From: Parcubacteria group bacterium
Lineage (GTDB): Bacteria > Patescibacteriota > Minisyncoccia > Phycocordibacterales > JABMOB01
Assembly: GCA_013204345.1 (NCBI GenBank)
Contig: JABMOB010000001.1
Coordinates: forward strand, 1 to 46,691
Length of the DNA: 46,691 bases
Reading direction: 5' to 3'
A program made the position numbers and the translations under genes. Below are positions 39,600 to 46,691 of this stretch, in pieces (the first letter of the stretch is position 1; each line of letters begins with the position of its first letter). The notes under the pieces were generated by a model that did not search any database, was not told the origin of the DNA, and was given only the letters and a program-made list of their open reading frames with translations.

Positions 39600-40876
39600 A
39601 AAATTTTTTCTAACTCCTCCCTTGCAACTTCTGCGTCGCTCCATGGTAATTTGCTTCCTTTTGGTCCCATAATATATGGATCAGTTCCTTTACCTGTAAT
39701 AAAAACAGTAATTTTTTTATTTTCAGAGTTGTTGGATGTTACGAAATCCTGTGCTTTTTGTAGTGCGGTACTAATCGCTTCTCTTCTATCCATAATAATC
39801 TCATAAGGTTTGTTTATAATTCCTTTTTCCATTTCATCCACGATGGTGTGTGGGTCTTCATCGTAAGGATCTTCGTTTGTTAAGATAATTTGCGAACAAT
39901 ACTTGTCTGCAATTTTTGCCATTTCAACTCTTTTCCACTTATCTCTACCTCCGCCCGTATTTCCTAAAACACAAATTCGTTCTGTGTTAGACACTGCGTT
40001 GTAAGCTTTTTCTAGGGAGTCAATTGTATGTGCATAATCTACAAAAACTTTAAAGTTTTGCCCCTCTTCTATTTTTTGCATACGACCACGTATCTCATCT
40101 AGACCATCCAACGCTTCTTTTATTGTTTGTGTAGAAATATTTTGTGTTTTTGCAAAAGTTGCCGCTGCCAACATGTTGTATATGTTAAAAATCCCTAGTA
40201 ATGGGGAAGAAATTTTTGTCTCATCAAAAGTAAAATCAACCCCATTTTCTTTGATAGTAAAAGGCTCGGCGTCTTTCAAGTTGTATTTATGTTTTTCTAC
40301 GCCGGTAATAGCCAAGAATTTATCTGCTTCCTTATCGTCTTCATTTACCACAATTATTTTTCCTTTTTTGGACGATTTTTCTAAACTTTTTGCGATCTGT
40401 AATTTTGCTTCCAGATATTTTTCATACGAACCGTGAGACTCTATGTGTTCCGGAGAGATATTTGTGACAATAAGTGTATCAAGATAAATAAATTTGTGAC
40501 GAAACTGGACTACTCCTTGGGATGTCATTTCAATAACCGCATATTTACAACCGGCAGATACTGCTTGTCGCAAGAATTTTTGCATTACAAAACGACCTGG
40601 CATGGTCATTTTGTACACATTGTTTCTAGAATCATCTCCGATTTTGAAACGAAGAGTACTTGCTAGCGCTGTTTTGTGGCCAGCTTTTTCTAAAATGGCA
40701 TTTACAAATTCAGCGGTACTTGTTTTCCCTTTCGTTCCTGTTATCGCAACGATTTTGATTTGACGAGAAGGAAAGCGATATAAAATAGCACCAAGAAGCG
40801 CAAGTTTATAATGGTAAATTGGTAAAAGTGCGTTGAATAACTTTTTTGGTATTATTTTTTTTAGAATAGCCAACAT
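39593..40876 (-). CDS. Mur ligase (MurE-like)
   Basis: ATP-dependent ligase that adds an amino acid to the UDP-MurNAc-peptide precursor. It has 427 residues. ATP-binding GTKGKTSTAEF; the central domain has TNISPEHIESHG and the carbamoylated-Lys region YLEAKLQIAKSL; then the C-terminal domain with FVDYAHTIDSLEKA, VLGNTGGGRDKWKR and TNEDPYDEDPHTI, in the place of the MurE amino-acid-selecting motif. The N-terminal UDP-sugar binding domain of standard MurE is reduced to about 40 residues with a hydrophobic helix. It could therefore be MurE or a MurT/MurE-like relative. It ends 1 base from ruvA. Confidence 0.85.
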   Translation of the reverse strand: MLAILKKIIPKKLFNALLPIYHYKLALLGAILYRFPSRQIKIVAITGTKGKTSTAEFVNAILEKAGHKTALASTLRFKIGDDSRNNVYKMTMPGRFVMQKFLRQAVSAGCKYAVIEMTSQGVVQFRHKFIYLDTLIVTNISPEHIESHGSYEKYLEAKLQIAKSLEKSSKKGKIIVVNEDDKEADKFLAITGVEKHKYNLKDAEPFTIKENGVDFTFDETKISSPLLGIFNIYNMLAAATFAKTQNISTQTIKEALDGLDEIRGRMQKIEEGQNFKVFVDYAHTIDSLEKAYNAVSNTERICVLGNTGGGRDKWKRVEMAKIADKYCSQIILTNEDPYDEDPHTIVDEMEKGIINKPYEIIMDRREAISTALQKAQDFVTSNNSENKKITVFITGKGTDPYIMGPKGSKLPWSDAEVAREELEKILK

Positions 40877-40877
40877 T

Positions 40878-41462
40878 TTAATTATTTGTTCCTAGTATTT
40901 TAAGTGCTTGTTTTACTTTTTCTCCGGTAGCAATAATATCTTTTGAAACTTTTTTTAGAGCTTCGCGTGCTTCTATCTGTGAATAACCTAAAGATTTTAG
41001 TGCCTCAATCGCGTCAACTTCATTTTTCATATGACTATTTCCAACACCGTCTTCTGATTCCAAACCTTCCAACTTATCTTTTAGTTCTAAAACAATTTTT
41101 TCTGCATTCTTTTTACCAATACCAGAAACTTTTGTTAGATGTGATGTGTCGCCGGATGATACCGCTTGTCGTAGAGTTTTGATTGTTGCGATATTTAAAA
41201 TTCCCAATGCACTTTTTGGGCCAATACCAGAAACAGAGATTAGGAGTTCAAAAAAATCCAACTCCTCTTTGGTTGTAAAGCCGTAAAGATCCAGAGCATT
41301 TTCTCGAACAGCCAAATATGTCCATAAAGAAATTTTTTCTCCGGATCCAGTTTTACCTGTTATGGAGTGTGTACCATAAACTTTGTAACCAACCCCGGAG
41401 ACATCCACTATTACAAAACGTAGGTCTTTATGAACGATTTTGCCTTCTATTTTGCCAATCAT
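40878..41462 (-). CDS. ruvA: Holliday junction DNA-binding protein RuvA
   Basis: Tetramer that binds four-way junctions and loads RuvB. It has 194 residues. Domain I OB-fold (MIGKIEGKIVHKDLRFVIVD), then two helix-hairpin-helix motifs (LISVSGIGPKSALGIL and LTKVSGIGKKNAEKIVLEL), an acidic linker, and domain III (AIEALKSLGYSQIEAREALK) for RuvB contact. Just upstream of the Mur ligase gene (1 base), likely one transcript. Confidence 0.96.
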   Translation of the reverse strand: MIGKIEGKIVHKDLRFVIVDVSGVGYKVYGTHSITGKTGSGEKISLWTYLAVRENALDLYGFTTKEELDFFELLISVSGIGPKSALGILNIATIKTLRQAVSSGDTSHLTKVSGIGKKNAEKIVLELKDKLEGLESEDGVGNSHMKNEVDAIEALKSLGYSQIEAREALKKVSKDIIATGEKVKQALKILGTNN

Positions 41463-41561
41463 ATTGCCTCTATCATAGCACTAAAAGAAAGATGACGGAA
41501 AAAGAAAAACTTGACCACGCTGTCTGCATTTGTTTGTATTATATACAGAAAGGACACTGTT

Positions 41562-41819
41562 ATGAATGACGTAAATACGGAAACAGAAGAAGTGGCCGAA
41601 ACTCTGGAACAGGTACTTGTCAGGCTTGGTTTTAAGCCGGTAGCTTGTGGTGGCGCTGTCATCTGGCGGCACAATAAATGTTCACTGCGTTTTGTTGGCG
41701 ACGAGTTGCAACTTTTTTTGGACGGCAAGAAGCATTTTGTCACCAAAAGTGATCAGAATATGATCGATTTGCTGGATGTGGTGGGCGATTCCGATACAGC
41801 GAAACTTCTCGGCCTCTAA
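41562..41819 (+). CDS. Small protein of unknown function, accessory type
   Basis: An 85-residue protein with an acidic N-terminus (NDVNTETEEVAETLEQVLVR), one central strand pattern (FKPVACGGAVIWRHNKCSLRFVG) with two cysteines, and a C-terminal helix. The start at 41562 has AGGA 7 bases upstream; a longer in-frame start lies in the promoter region. A TTGACC at 41511 may be its -35. GC content is higher than in the flanking ruvA and rpsT. No family recognised. Confidence 0.6.
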   Translation: MNDVNTETEEVAETLEQVLVRLGFKPVACGGAVIWRHNKCSLRFVGDELQLFLDGKKHFVTKSDQNMIDLLDVVGDSDTAKLLGL

Positions 41820-41933
41820 TCGCCACAACTACTCGGTGCATATGTGTTTTTTCTAGGGGGGTCTCAAAACCTCTCTTTTTCTTGCCTTTTATTCCTTTCT
41901 TTGTTAGGATGCTTCTGTTAAATAAATACAATC

Positions 41934-42197
41934 ATGGCTATAATCCAATCAGCAAAAAAAGCAATCAGAGGTAGCGCGCGAAAGCGAGCTTTTAACCTTG
42001 TTCATAAAAATGAAGTGGGTAGCTTGATAAAAGATATCAAGAAGCTGATTTCAGAAAATAAAAAGAAGGAGGCAGAAACATTATTGCCAAAAGTATATAA
42101 AGCAATTGACAAAGCCACAAAAACTAATTTTTTAAAAAAGAACACAGCCTCTAGGAAAAAATCAAGGATAGCTATTGCTCTGGGGAAGATATCCTAA
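41934..42197 (+). CDS. rpsT: Ribosomal protein bS20
   Basis: Primary 16S rRNA-binding protein, 87 residues and helical. MAIIQSAKKAIRGSARKRAFN at the start and FLKKNTASRKKSRIAIAL at the end are the family pattern. A short AT-rich leader without SD precedes it. A strong terminator lies 65 bases after the stop. Confidence 0.93.
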   Translation: MAIIQSAKKAIRGSARKRAFNLVHKNEVGSLIKDIKKLISENKKKEAETLLPKVYKAIDKATKTNFLKKNTASRKKSRIAIALGKIS

Positions 42198-42261
42198 GAA
42201 ATTTCACAAAAACTATCACGTCGATAGGTCTATGGTCACTGATGCGGTGGCAGTCATAGTG

Positions 42262-42294
42262 CCCTCGAACCACCATGGTTCGAGGGTCTTTTTT
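42262..42294 (+). terminator. Terminator of rpsT
   Basis: CCCTCGAACCA (42262-42272), loop CCA, TGGTTCGAGGG (42276-42286), then TCTTTTTT. A perfect 11-bp stem. Confidence 0.92.
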
Positions 42295-42359
42295 CATACA
42301 AACCAAAAAGATTATTTTATATCCCTCCGCTAGGATATTTTTCATTACACGAACAGTAT

Positions 42360-42476
42360 CCTGATTGTCTCGCTCTACTCGGCTCAATCAGGCTTCAATT
42401 CCTAGAAGCAAGCATCCTATGCTTGCTCGGGAGTACCCAAGCAAAAATCGCCCTGAGGCGATTTTGTGCTACCGGG
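42360..42476. repeat. Palindrome cluster next to the tRNA-Arg 3' end
   Basis: Three hairpins in a row: CCTGATTG/CAATCAGG (42360 and 42385), AGCAAGCAT/ATGCTTGCT (42407-42427), and AAAATCGCC/GGCGATTTT (near 42446-42465) inside a GGGAGTACCC...GCTACCGGG frame. TTCAATTCCTAG at 42394-42405 is an inverted copy of the tRNA-Arg T-arm (42485-42496). Confidence 0.6.
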
Positions 42477-42548
42477 TCCCCCCGCTAGGAATTGAACCTA
42501 GATTTCATCCTTCGCAGGGATGTGTCCTATCCGTTGAACGACGAGGAG
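42477..42548 (-). tRNA. tRNA-Arg (anticodon GCG)
   Basis: A 72-base cloverleaf on the minus strand. Acceptor CTCCTCG with CGGGGGG (two G-U pairs), D-arm GTTC-loop-GGAC, anticodon arm CATCC-CTGCGAA-GGATG, 4-base variable loop, T-arm CTAGG-TTCAATT-CCTAG, discriminator A. The anticodon GCG reads CGC. CCA is not encoded. Confidence 0.93.
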
Positions 42549-42604
42549 GTTTATATATTTACTAATATATTAAAGTTCGCAACACACTCCTTTATTGCAC
42601 TTCT

Positions 42605-42695
42605 CGCCCCGTAGCGAGCTTTGCTCTGCTACTGGGGTCCGTTGCCTGCCCCGTAGCTAACCCGAAGGGTTATGGTACTGGGGAACGACGAGGAG
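42605..42695. repeat. Two CCCCGTAGC palindromes and a split duplicate of the tRNA-Arg 5' end
   Basis: Copy 1 is CCCCGTAGC...GCTACTGGGG (about 42607-42637). Copy 2 is CCCCGTAGCTAACC, a GAA loop and GGGTTATGGTACTGGGG (about 42649-42683). Copy 2 lies between TCCGTTG (42638-42644) and AACGACGAGGAG (42684-42695), which are adjacent in the tRNA-Arg gene (42530-42548). Confidence 0.6.
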
Positions 42696-42801
42696 TTGTG
42701 GTTAAATGTAAACTTAAAGTCAATAAAAGTAAAATGAGCACCTGCACATTAACGCTTATGCAAATTCGTATTTTATGAAAGCTCAAAAGAGTGTCGATAC
42801 T

Positions 42802-43302
42802 TTAGAACCCTAGATACTCCATGAATTTCGTGAGTAAAGGCTCCATATACTCTTTTTCTTTTAAATGGTTTAGGAGAAAATTTCTTACTTCCTGACTGTT
42901 AGCTTCTCCAAGAGGGATAATAATAAGTGGTAAAAAGGTTTTTTGGGATTTAATTAAAATTTTAGGGTGATTATCATTTTCCTCTACCCAAAAAGACTCA
43001 AGTGAAGAGTATAGGTAGTAATATTTGTGTAAAATAATTCCTTTTTCGTTCAGTTCAATTTGAGCCAAATCAGGTCTTTTTGACGCAAACACTGAAAGTG
43101 TAAACGCTCCAAGGATAACAAGTATTCCAAAAATAACGTTATTGAGAATTATCGCAACAGAGGCAATTGATACAGAGATAATTCCCACAGCCCAATACCA
43201 GTCGGCAGTTTTTTCCATATGAAAATATTCATGAGCTTCCCAGCGAAGAAAATTTTCCTCGGACATTTCTGTTTGTGAGTTTGAACTTATTTGTTCATCC
43301 AT
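42802..43302 (-). CDS. Small membrane protein, possible PH-like domain
   Basis: A 166-residue protein. An N-terminal polar stretch contains the sequence WEAHEYFHMEKTADWYW, then two close transmembrane helices (about residues 38-58 and 59-75), then a soluble domain with ELNEKGIILHKYYYLYSSLE and ILIKSQKTFLPLIIIPL that looks like a bacterial PH-type domain. The arrangement is common among CPR hypothetical proteins. It has no partner gene on the same strand. Function unknown. Confidence 0.72.
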   Translation of the reverse strand: MDEQISSNSQTEMSEENFLRWEAHEYFHMEKTADWYWAVGIISVSIASVAIILNNVIFGILVILGAFTLSVFASKRPDLAQIELNEKGIILHKYYYLYSSLESFWVEENDNHPKILIKSQKTFLPLIIIPLGEANSQEVRNFLLNHLKEKEYMEPLLTKFMEYLGF

Positions 43303-43418
43303 GCTTATATTTTATCACACAAAATGTTAAAAAACATTGTCTAGGTGTAAACAGTCAATAGAAATTTGAAAATAAAAAACACCTATTGTAACACAGGCAG
43401 TTGTTGGTAGAATCGTAT

Positions 43419-44030
43419 CTAGATCCACTCTTTAAGTGGAACCTTCTTTTTCACGCGATATATAACAAGGGGTAGGGTGATGAAACCACTACCAATTACC
43501 ATATAAACTGGGTAAGCATAATTGGCGAAGGTTTGTTCAGGTATAGCAAAGATGTTAAGAGCACTTGCCATACAGAATACTCCCCAAGCAAATAGCCTGT
43601 CCAATTTTGGGTCTCGCCAATAACAGACAGCGGTTGGAACAGCCGCGCAACCATCGGCGATAAGTGCCATATAAAGAGCGTATTGTACAAGTGATTCTTG
43701 ATTTCGGAAAATAAACCACAAGACAAGTGAGGTGATGCCGACAGAGAGGCAGATTTTCTCCAATCTGTTCATGCGGATCTTGCTCGGGTGTTTAATCGCC
43801 ACAAGGATTGTGACGAACAGTGGGTTTGTCAAGCCGACTACCGCCATCCAAACATTTTCTCTCGCTCCCGATCCATAATAGGTAACTAAGAGAGCAAGGG
43901 CAATAATTGTCCACAGAAACCAGCTTGTTAAATTTGGCTCTATTTTCCCACTGTGAACTCTCCACACGTATGGAATGAGGGTAATAAGAACTATTACCCC
44001 AGCAGTTATACCTATCAGTTCTTTGTCCAA
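43419..44030 (-). CDS. Polytopic membrane protein of unknown function
   Basis: A 203-residue protein with about seven hydrophobic helices (LIGITAGVIVLITLIPYVW; WFLWTIIALALLVTYY; AVVGLTNPLFVTILVAI; ICLSVGITSLVLWFIF; YALYMALIADGCAAVPTAV; and two more). The start is a TTG at 44030, supported by AAGGAGGTG with 6 bases to the TTG, one of the best ribosome binding sites in the window. The helix arrangement with internal PY/NP motifs faintly recalls PQ-loop or SemiSWEET-type transporters. It has a consensus promoter with a perfect palindrome in its spacer, so regulation by a repressor is likely. Confidence 0.78.
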   Translation of the reverse strand: MDKELIGITAGVIVLITLIPYVWRVHSGKIEPNLTSWFLWTIIALALLVTYYGSGARENVWMAVVGLTNPLFVTILVAIKHPSKIRMNRLEKICLSVGITSLVLWFIFRNQESLVQYALYMALIADGCAAVPTAVCYWRDPKLDRLFAWGVFCMASALNIFAIPEQTFANYAYPVYMVIGSGFITLPLVIYRVKKKVPLKEWI

Positions 44031-44089
44031 AGGACACCTCCTTCCCTAAGTGAAGAAATGTTGTAAAGGTCAATTTTGCGTCCATTTTT

Positions 44090-44117
44090 ATTATATCAAA
44101 AGCAGTGCTTTTGTCAA
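44090..44117 (-). promoter_or_regulatory. Consensus promoter with a perfect palindrome in the spacer
   Basis: On the minus strand TTGACA and TATAAT are separated by 16 bases. The spacer plus one flanking base holds AAAAGCACTGCTTTT (44098-44112 region), a 15-bp perfect palindrome (7-bp arms and central base). A protein bound there would cover the promoter, so this is a strong candidate operator. Confidence 0.75.
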
Positions 44118-44145
44118 GTAGTTGGTTGGGTGTAGTTATCGTATT

Positions 44146-44898
44146 CTATTTTTTGGACATCGACCATAGAAAGTCAAAGTTTTTTTGGAAAGTTTTTACA
44201 ATTATTGGGTTTTTGATACTGAAAACTATCGGATGTTCACCCCATATAGACAACATCAATTCTGTTTCGGAAAGGTTAACTGCACATGGGCCGAAATATC
44301 CCGATGGTAAATATCGTATAGCATAAATTGACGGATCAATCCTATCTTTTTGAAACACGCTCAGTAGATTTTTTTCTGTCAAAACTCTTGCATTAGCTTT
44401 TTTGGGCATCATCATATGATCGGTGTTTGTAAAAAAGGAACGGAGTTCTCTAGAACCAAAGCTTTTGGTATATGCGCGGTGAGAAAAACCTATTATCGAG
44501 ACTCGTTCGCCTTTTTTCATTCGCTCAATATGTTGATTGAAAGCCATTTTAAAACCATGTCGACCCTCGTATATGTTTGCTTCGTTGCGAGAGGGAAGTG
44601 GAGATGGTGTGAGAGAAATTTCTTCTGTAAATTTTTTAAGTTCATTAATATTTTTGTTCGCTTCTTTGATGAGTTGTTCTGGTAACTCAGATCGATAATA
44701 CTTTATATTATTTTTTACTTGATAAGACACAAGACCTCGTGACACCAAAATACGAAGTGATTCGTATACTCTGGAGCTTGCAATATTGGTATCACGAATG
44801 ATTGGTCCTGTTTTTGATCGACCAAGTTTGAGTAAGGACTCGTATATTAAAATGTCGTTTCGATTTAAACCATATTGACGTAGTATTGATGTTTTCAT
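44146..44898 (-). CDS. TrmB-family transcriptional regulator
   Basis: A 250-residue protein. The N-terminal winged helix (YGLNRNDILIYESLLKLGRS, then IRDTNIASSRVYESLRILVSRGLV) is the TrmB pattern. The C-terminal part contains YEGRHGFKMAFNQHIERM and VSIIGFSHRAY, like the phospholipase-D-like effector domain of TrmB proteins that sense sugars or other ligands. It is divergent from the binding-protein gene at 44991, with a palindrome between them, so it probably controls that gene and itself. TrmB is common in archaea and less so in bacteria. Confidence 0.88.
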   Translation of the reverse strand: MKTSILRQYGLNRNDILIYESLLKLGRSKTGPIIRDTNIASSRVYESLRILVSRGLVSYQVKNNIKYYRSELPEQLIKEANKNINELKKFTEEISLTPSPLPSRNEANIYEGRHGFKMAFNQHIERMKKGERVSIIGFSHRAYTKSFGSRELRSFFTNTDHMMMPKKANARVLTEKNLLSVFQKDRIDPSIYAIRYLPSGYFGPCAVNLSETELMLSIWGEHPIVFSIKNPIIVKTFQKNFDFLWSMSKK

Positions 44899-44912
44899 AT
44901 TTATTTGTTTAT

Positions 44913-44928
44913 TCTCCTAAACAGGAGA
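44913..44928. promoter_or_regulatory. Candidate operator between the TrmB-type regulator and binding-protein genes
   Basis: TCTCCT-AAAC-AGGAGA: perfect 6-bp inverted arms, ending two bases before the -35 of the plus-strand gene. On the minus strand its AGGAG half is about 15 bases from the regulator ATG, rather far for an SD. Confidence 0.55.
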
Positions 44929-44930
44929 GT

Positions 44931-44958
44931 TTGCATACTTTTTGATGATTAATATAAT
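44931..44958 (+). promoter_or_regulatory. Promoter of the Liv-type binding-protein gene
   Basis: TTGCAT (44931-44936), 16-base spacer, TATAAT (44953-44958). The start is predicted near 44965. Confidence 0.6.
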
Positions 44959-44990
44959 AATGCGGTTATTATTAGTTGTCAAATGCAAAT

Positions 44991-46151
44991 ATGAAATTCA
45001 ATAACAAATATATAGCAATAATTGCAATTTTGGCTATTTTAGCTATTGTTGGTGTGTATAAAAGCCCTACAAATAAGGCTATTTCTCCAACACAAAATAC
45101 TATCAAAATAGGTGGAATTTCCGCACTTACTGGGGTAGGTGTTGCTATCGGTCAGGAGGAAAGAAAGGGGGCACTTCTTGCGATTGAAGAAGTAAATGCT
45201 CGTGGCGGGGTACTCGGTCATGATTTGGAGCTGATAAGTGAAGATGTTTCTATCGATAAAATAAAATCTGGGGTATCTGTCGTCCGTAAATTGATTGATG
45301 TTGATAAAGTTGTTGCTATCGTTGGTCCGCAGTGGGACGAACCGGCGGCACCGATTTTACCAATCATTGAAGAGTCAAAAGTTCCAATGGTCGGCGCTGA
45401 TAGTAGTCCAATGCTTAAAGCTGAACATGATTATAAATACTTTTTCTCTACATGGTATGACAATCGAGTTGGTATACGTGAGCTACTTCGTTTCGCACAA
45501 AGTCGAGGTTTGAAAAATATTACTATTGTTAAACCAATCGCTGCTGGTTTTTGGGAATACACAGCTAGTATTTTCAAAAAAGAAGCACCAAATTTTGGTG
45601 TCAAAATTGTTGATGAGATCAACATTGGTGATCCTTTGCTACTTGATTTCAAAACGACAATTCTTAAAGTTAAGGAGAAAAATCCGGATGCTGTGTTTGT
45701 TGTTACTAGTGACTATAACCAATGTATATTTCTAAAACAGTCAGATCAGGTTGGGTATCACGGAGTAAGTTTGGGGACAGAGTCATCTGGAGACCCGACT
45801 TCGCTTTCACAGTGTCCAAAACTTCTAGAAAATCGATATTTCAGCACTCCAGTTCAAACAGATAGATACAAAGAATTCGCCGAAAGGTTCAAAAACCGAT
45901 TTGGTGATTATCCAAGATTTCCTTCTGCCGGTACGGCGTACGATGCTGTTATGGTAATTGCTCATAGTTTGGAAGTAAGCGAGCTCCAAGGTGGTGCCGT
46001 CCTTCGTGATGCGATAGAAAAAATAAAAGATTTCAAAGGAGTTAGTTTGCAATCAATTTCCTTTAACAATATCGGTTTCGTGGATACTCCAGAAGATTCG
46101 TTTGAAATAAATACTGTGAGAGACGCTAAATTTGTGGGTGTTGAGTACTAA
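44991..46151 (+). CDS. Liv-type (type 1 periplasmic-binding fold) substrate-binding protein
   Basis: A 386-residue protein begun at the ATG of MKFNNKYIAIIAILAILAIV, which forms an N-terminal membrane anchor; there is no lipobox cysteine. The family features of LivJ/LivK and amide-binding receptors follow: IKIGGISALTGVGVAIGQEERKGA split by strand and helix, VNARGGVLGHDLELI, VVAIVGPQWDEPAAPILPII, VPMVGADSS and a later TAYDAVMVIAHSLE. These bind branched-chain amino acids or similar small molecules. No permease or ATPase gene is adjacent, so it may act as a receptor or supply a distant transporter. An upstream TTG (44976) is less likely. Its regulator is probably the divergent TrmB-type protein. 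Confidence 0.9.
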   Translation: MKFNNKYIAIIAILAILAIVGVYKSPTNKAISPTQNTIKIGGISALTGVGVAIGQEERKGALLAIEEVNARGGVLGHDLELISEDVSIDKIKSGVSVVRKLIDVDKVVAIVGPQWDEPAAPILPIIEESKVPMVGADSSPMLKAEHDYKYFFSTWYDNRVGIRELLRFAQSRGLKNITIVKPIAAGFWEYTASIFKKEAPNFGVKIVDEINIGDPLLLDFKTTILKVKEKNPDAVFVVTSDYNQCIFLKQSDQVGYHGVSLGTESSGDPTSLSQCPKLLENRYFSTPVQTDRYKEFAERFKNRFGDYPRFPSAGTAYDAVMVIAHSLEVSELQGGAVLRDAIEKIKDFKGVSLQSISFNNIGFVDTPEDSFEINTVRDAKFVGVEY

Positions 46152-46173
46152 ATAGATAGGAGATCTTCGAATC

Positions 46174-46192
46174 CCTGCCTGCAGCAGGTAGG
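46174..46192. repeat. CCTGCCTGC palindrome
   Basis: CCTGCCTGC-A-GCAGGTAGG, an almost perfect hairpin related to that at 38700-38727. It lies just after the binding-protein gene but lacks a T-run. Confidence 0.45.
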
Positions 46193-46230
46193 TCACACAT
46201 GATGCTCCCCAGTAACGTTTTCCCAATGGA

Positions 46231-46506
46231 TCAAAAAGGTTTATTTACATTCATCTCATCGACAATGATATTTCTGGAAGTAATCAAAATTCTCATTTTT
46301 TTATGAAACTCTTGAATAGGCAATGACCCTTCGCGAACATTTGCTAGTACCAGATACCCCTCTTCCTTACTTAAGTCCAAACCGAGAGATATTACTCCCA
46401 TATTGAAACCAAGTTGAACCTTTCGTTCCTCAGACAAATCATTCCAGTTTTGTGCCCGAGAAAATCTAAGCACCTGTTCACACCCGTGAATAATAAAATT
46501 GTTCAT
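46231..46506 (-). CDS. Possible small protein of unknown function
   Basis: A 91-residue ORF from the ATG of MNNFIIHGCEQVLRFSRAQN; the frame is open further upstream to 46593. It contains a polar helical segment (NDLSEERKVQLGFNMGVIS) and KEEGYLVLANVREGSLPIQE. No SD, promoter or family was recognised. The neutral codon usage and lack of a better ORF on the other strand make it plausible. Confidence 0.4.
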   Translation of the reverse strand: MNNFIIHGCEQVLRFSRAQNWNDLSEERKVQLGFNMGVISLGLDLSKEEGYLVLANVREGSLPIQEFHKKMRILITSRNIIVDEMNVNKPF

Positions 46507-46691
46507 ATGTTTTCTAGTGGGTAAACATCTAAAGTTACTTCTAGTCTCACTTGGCGGTGTTTCTTGGACGAAGTTCGAACATTGTACGAGCAAAATCCGC
46601 AGGATTTTGATTAGCTTGCGACGCGCCGAGCGCGTGGTGGCTTGAAACTTTTCCGTACGCTCGGATTTCGTTGTGAAGCAAGAAGTGCACG
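46507..46691. other. Terminal gene-free stretch with palindromes
   Basis: No convincing gene. It contains AAAATCC-GCA-GGATTTT (near 46590-46606) and GCGC-cgag-CGC-type inverted segments (near 46620-46635). It may be the edge of a repeat or of the next gene beyond the window. Confidence 0.35.

Noticed and set aside
42172-42387. 71-residue minus-strand ORF over the rpsT terminator
   Set aside because: It crosses a perfect terminator hairpin and the end of rpsT and has no SD or domain.
42360-42695. CRISPR array
   Set aside because: The repeats are palindromes of different size without regular spacers, and no cas genes are nearby.
43792-44085. 97-residue ORF starting next to the -10 box of the membrane-protein gene
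   Set aside because: It overlaps the membrane gene in another frame and has no recognisable fold; the sense product has regular transmembrane helices and an AAGGAGGTG. A short leader-peptide role cannot be excluded.

Overview
The window looks like a chromosomal segment of a Candidate Phyla Radiation (Patescibacteria) bacterium, most likely a Parcubacteria-type lineage. The evidence is the AT-rich sequence, compact genes, a reduced set of core genes, a VirB4/PrgI/TrbL-like secretion locus mixed with secreted IPT-, PKD- and discoidin-like proteins, and a PolA without a recognisable proofreading domain. TGA is a normal stop (dnaN ends in TGA), so this is not a code-25 lineage. Nothing here fixes the genus.

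Layout. 1-2.1 kb: the end of a UvrD/PcrA helicase, then rsmA. 2.1-15.7 kb: a cell-surface locus. Two secreted proteins lie on the minus strand. They are followed by a long plus-strand run with a membrane protein, a discoidin/Ig protein, a TrbL/VirB6-like channel protein, PrgI, a two-gene VirB4 (N-terminal-like protein plus ATPase), a VirB2-like pilin and two exported proteins. 15.7-20.3 kb: the replication-origin neighbourhood, yidC-rnpA-rpmH diverging from dnaA-dnaN, with DnaA-box-like sites on both sides of dnaA. 20.3-27 kb: a class A penicillin-binding protein, tyrS, a tiny acidic protein and ruvC-yebC-ruvB. 27-32.9 kb: an unidentified structured RNA with its own promoter and terminator, a PilB/GspE ATPase, a GC-rich secreted repeat protein, tsaE and polA. 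32.9-46.7 kb: core genes (holA, tRNA-Lys, a TrmH-type methylase, mutM, a Mur ligase, ruvA, rpsT, tRNA-Arg) alternate with accessory genes (a two-gene operon ending in a receiver-like protein, a PP2C phosphatase, small proteins, a TrmB-type regulator divergent from a Liv-type binding protein).

Two styles of gene are visible. Most core genes have short or almost absent leaders, with a TATAAT-like box close to the ATG and little Shine-Dalgarno (SD) sequence. Several accessory genes are richer in GC and have clear promoters and good SD sites; some also have a strong terminator. The operon at 33.0-35.1 kb also has a leader with an overlapping 31-codon ORF, a terminator-like hairpin and a hairpin holding the SD. 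This looks like an attenuation or translation-coupling device.

The window is also full of small palindromic and dispersed repeats. One repeat family lies inside the reading frames of rsmA and mutM as well as between genes. Both tRNA genes are flanked by palindromes together with duplicated pieces of the tRNA. Identifications rest on motifs read by eye; no database search was possible.
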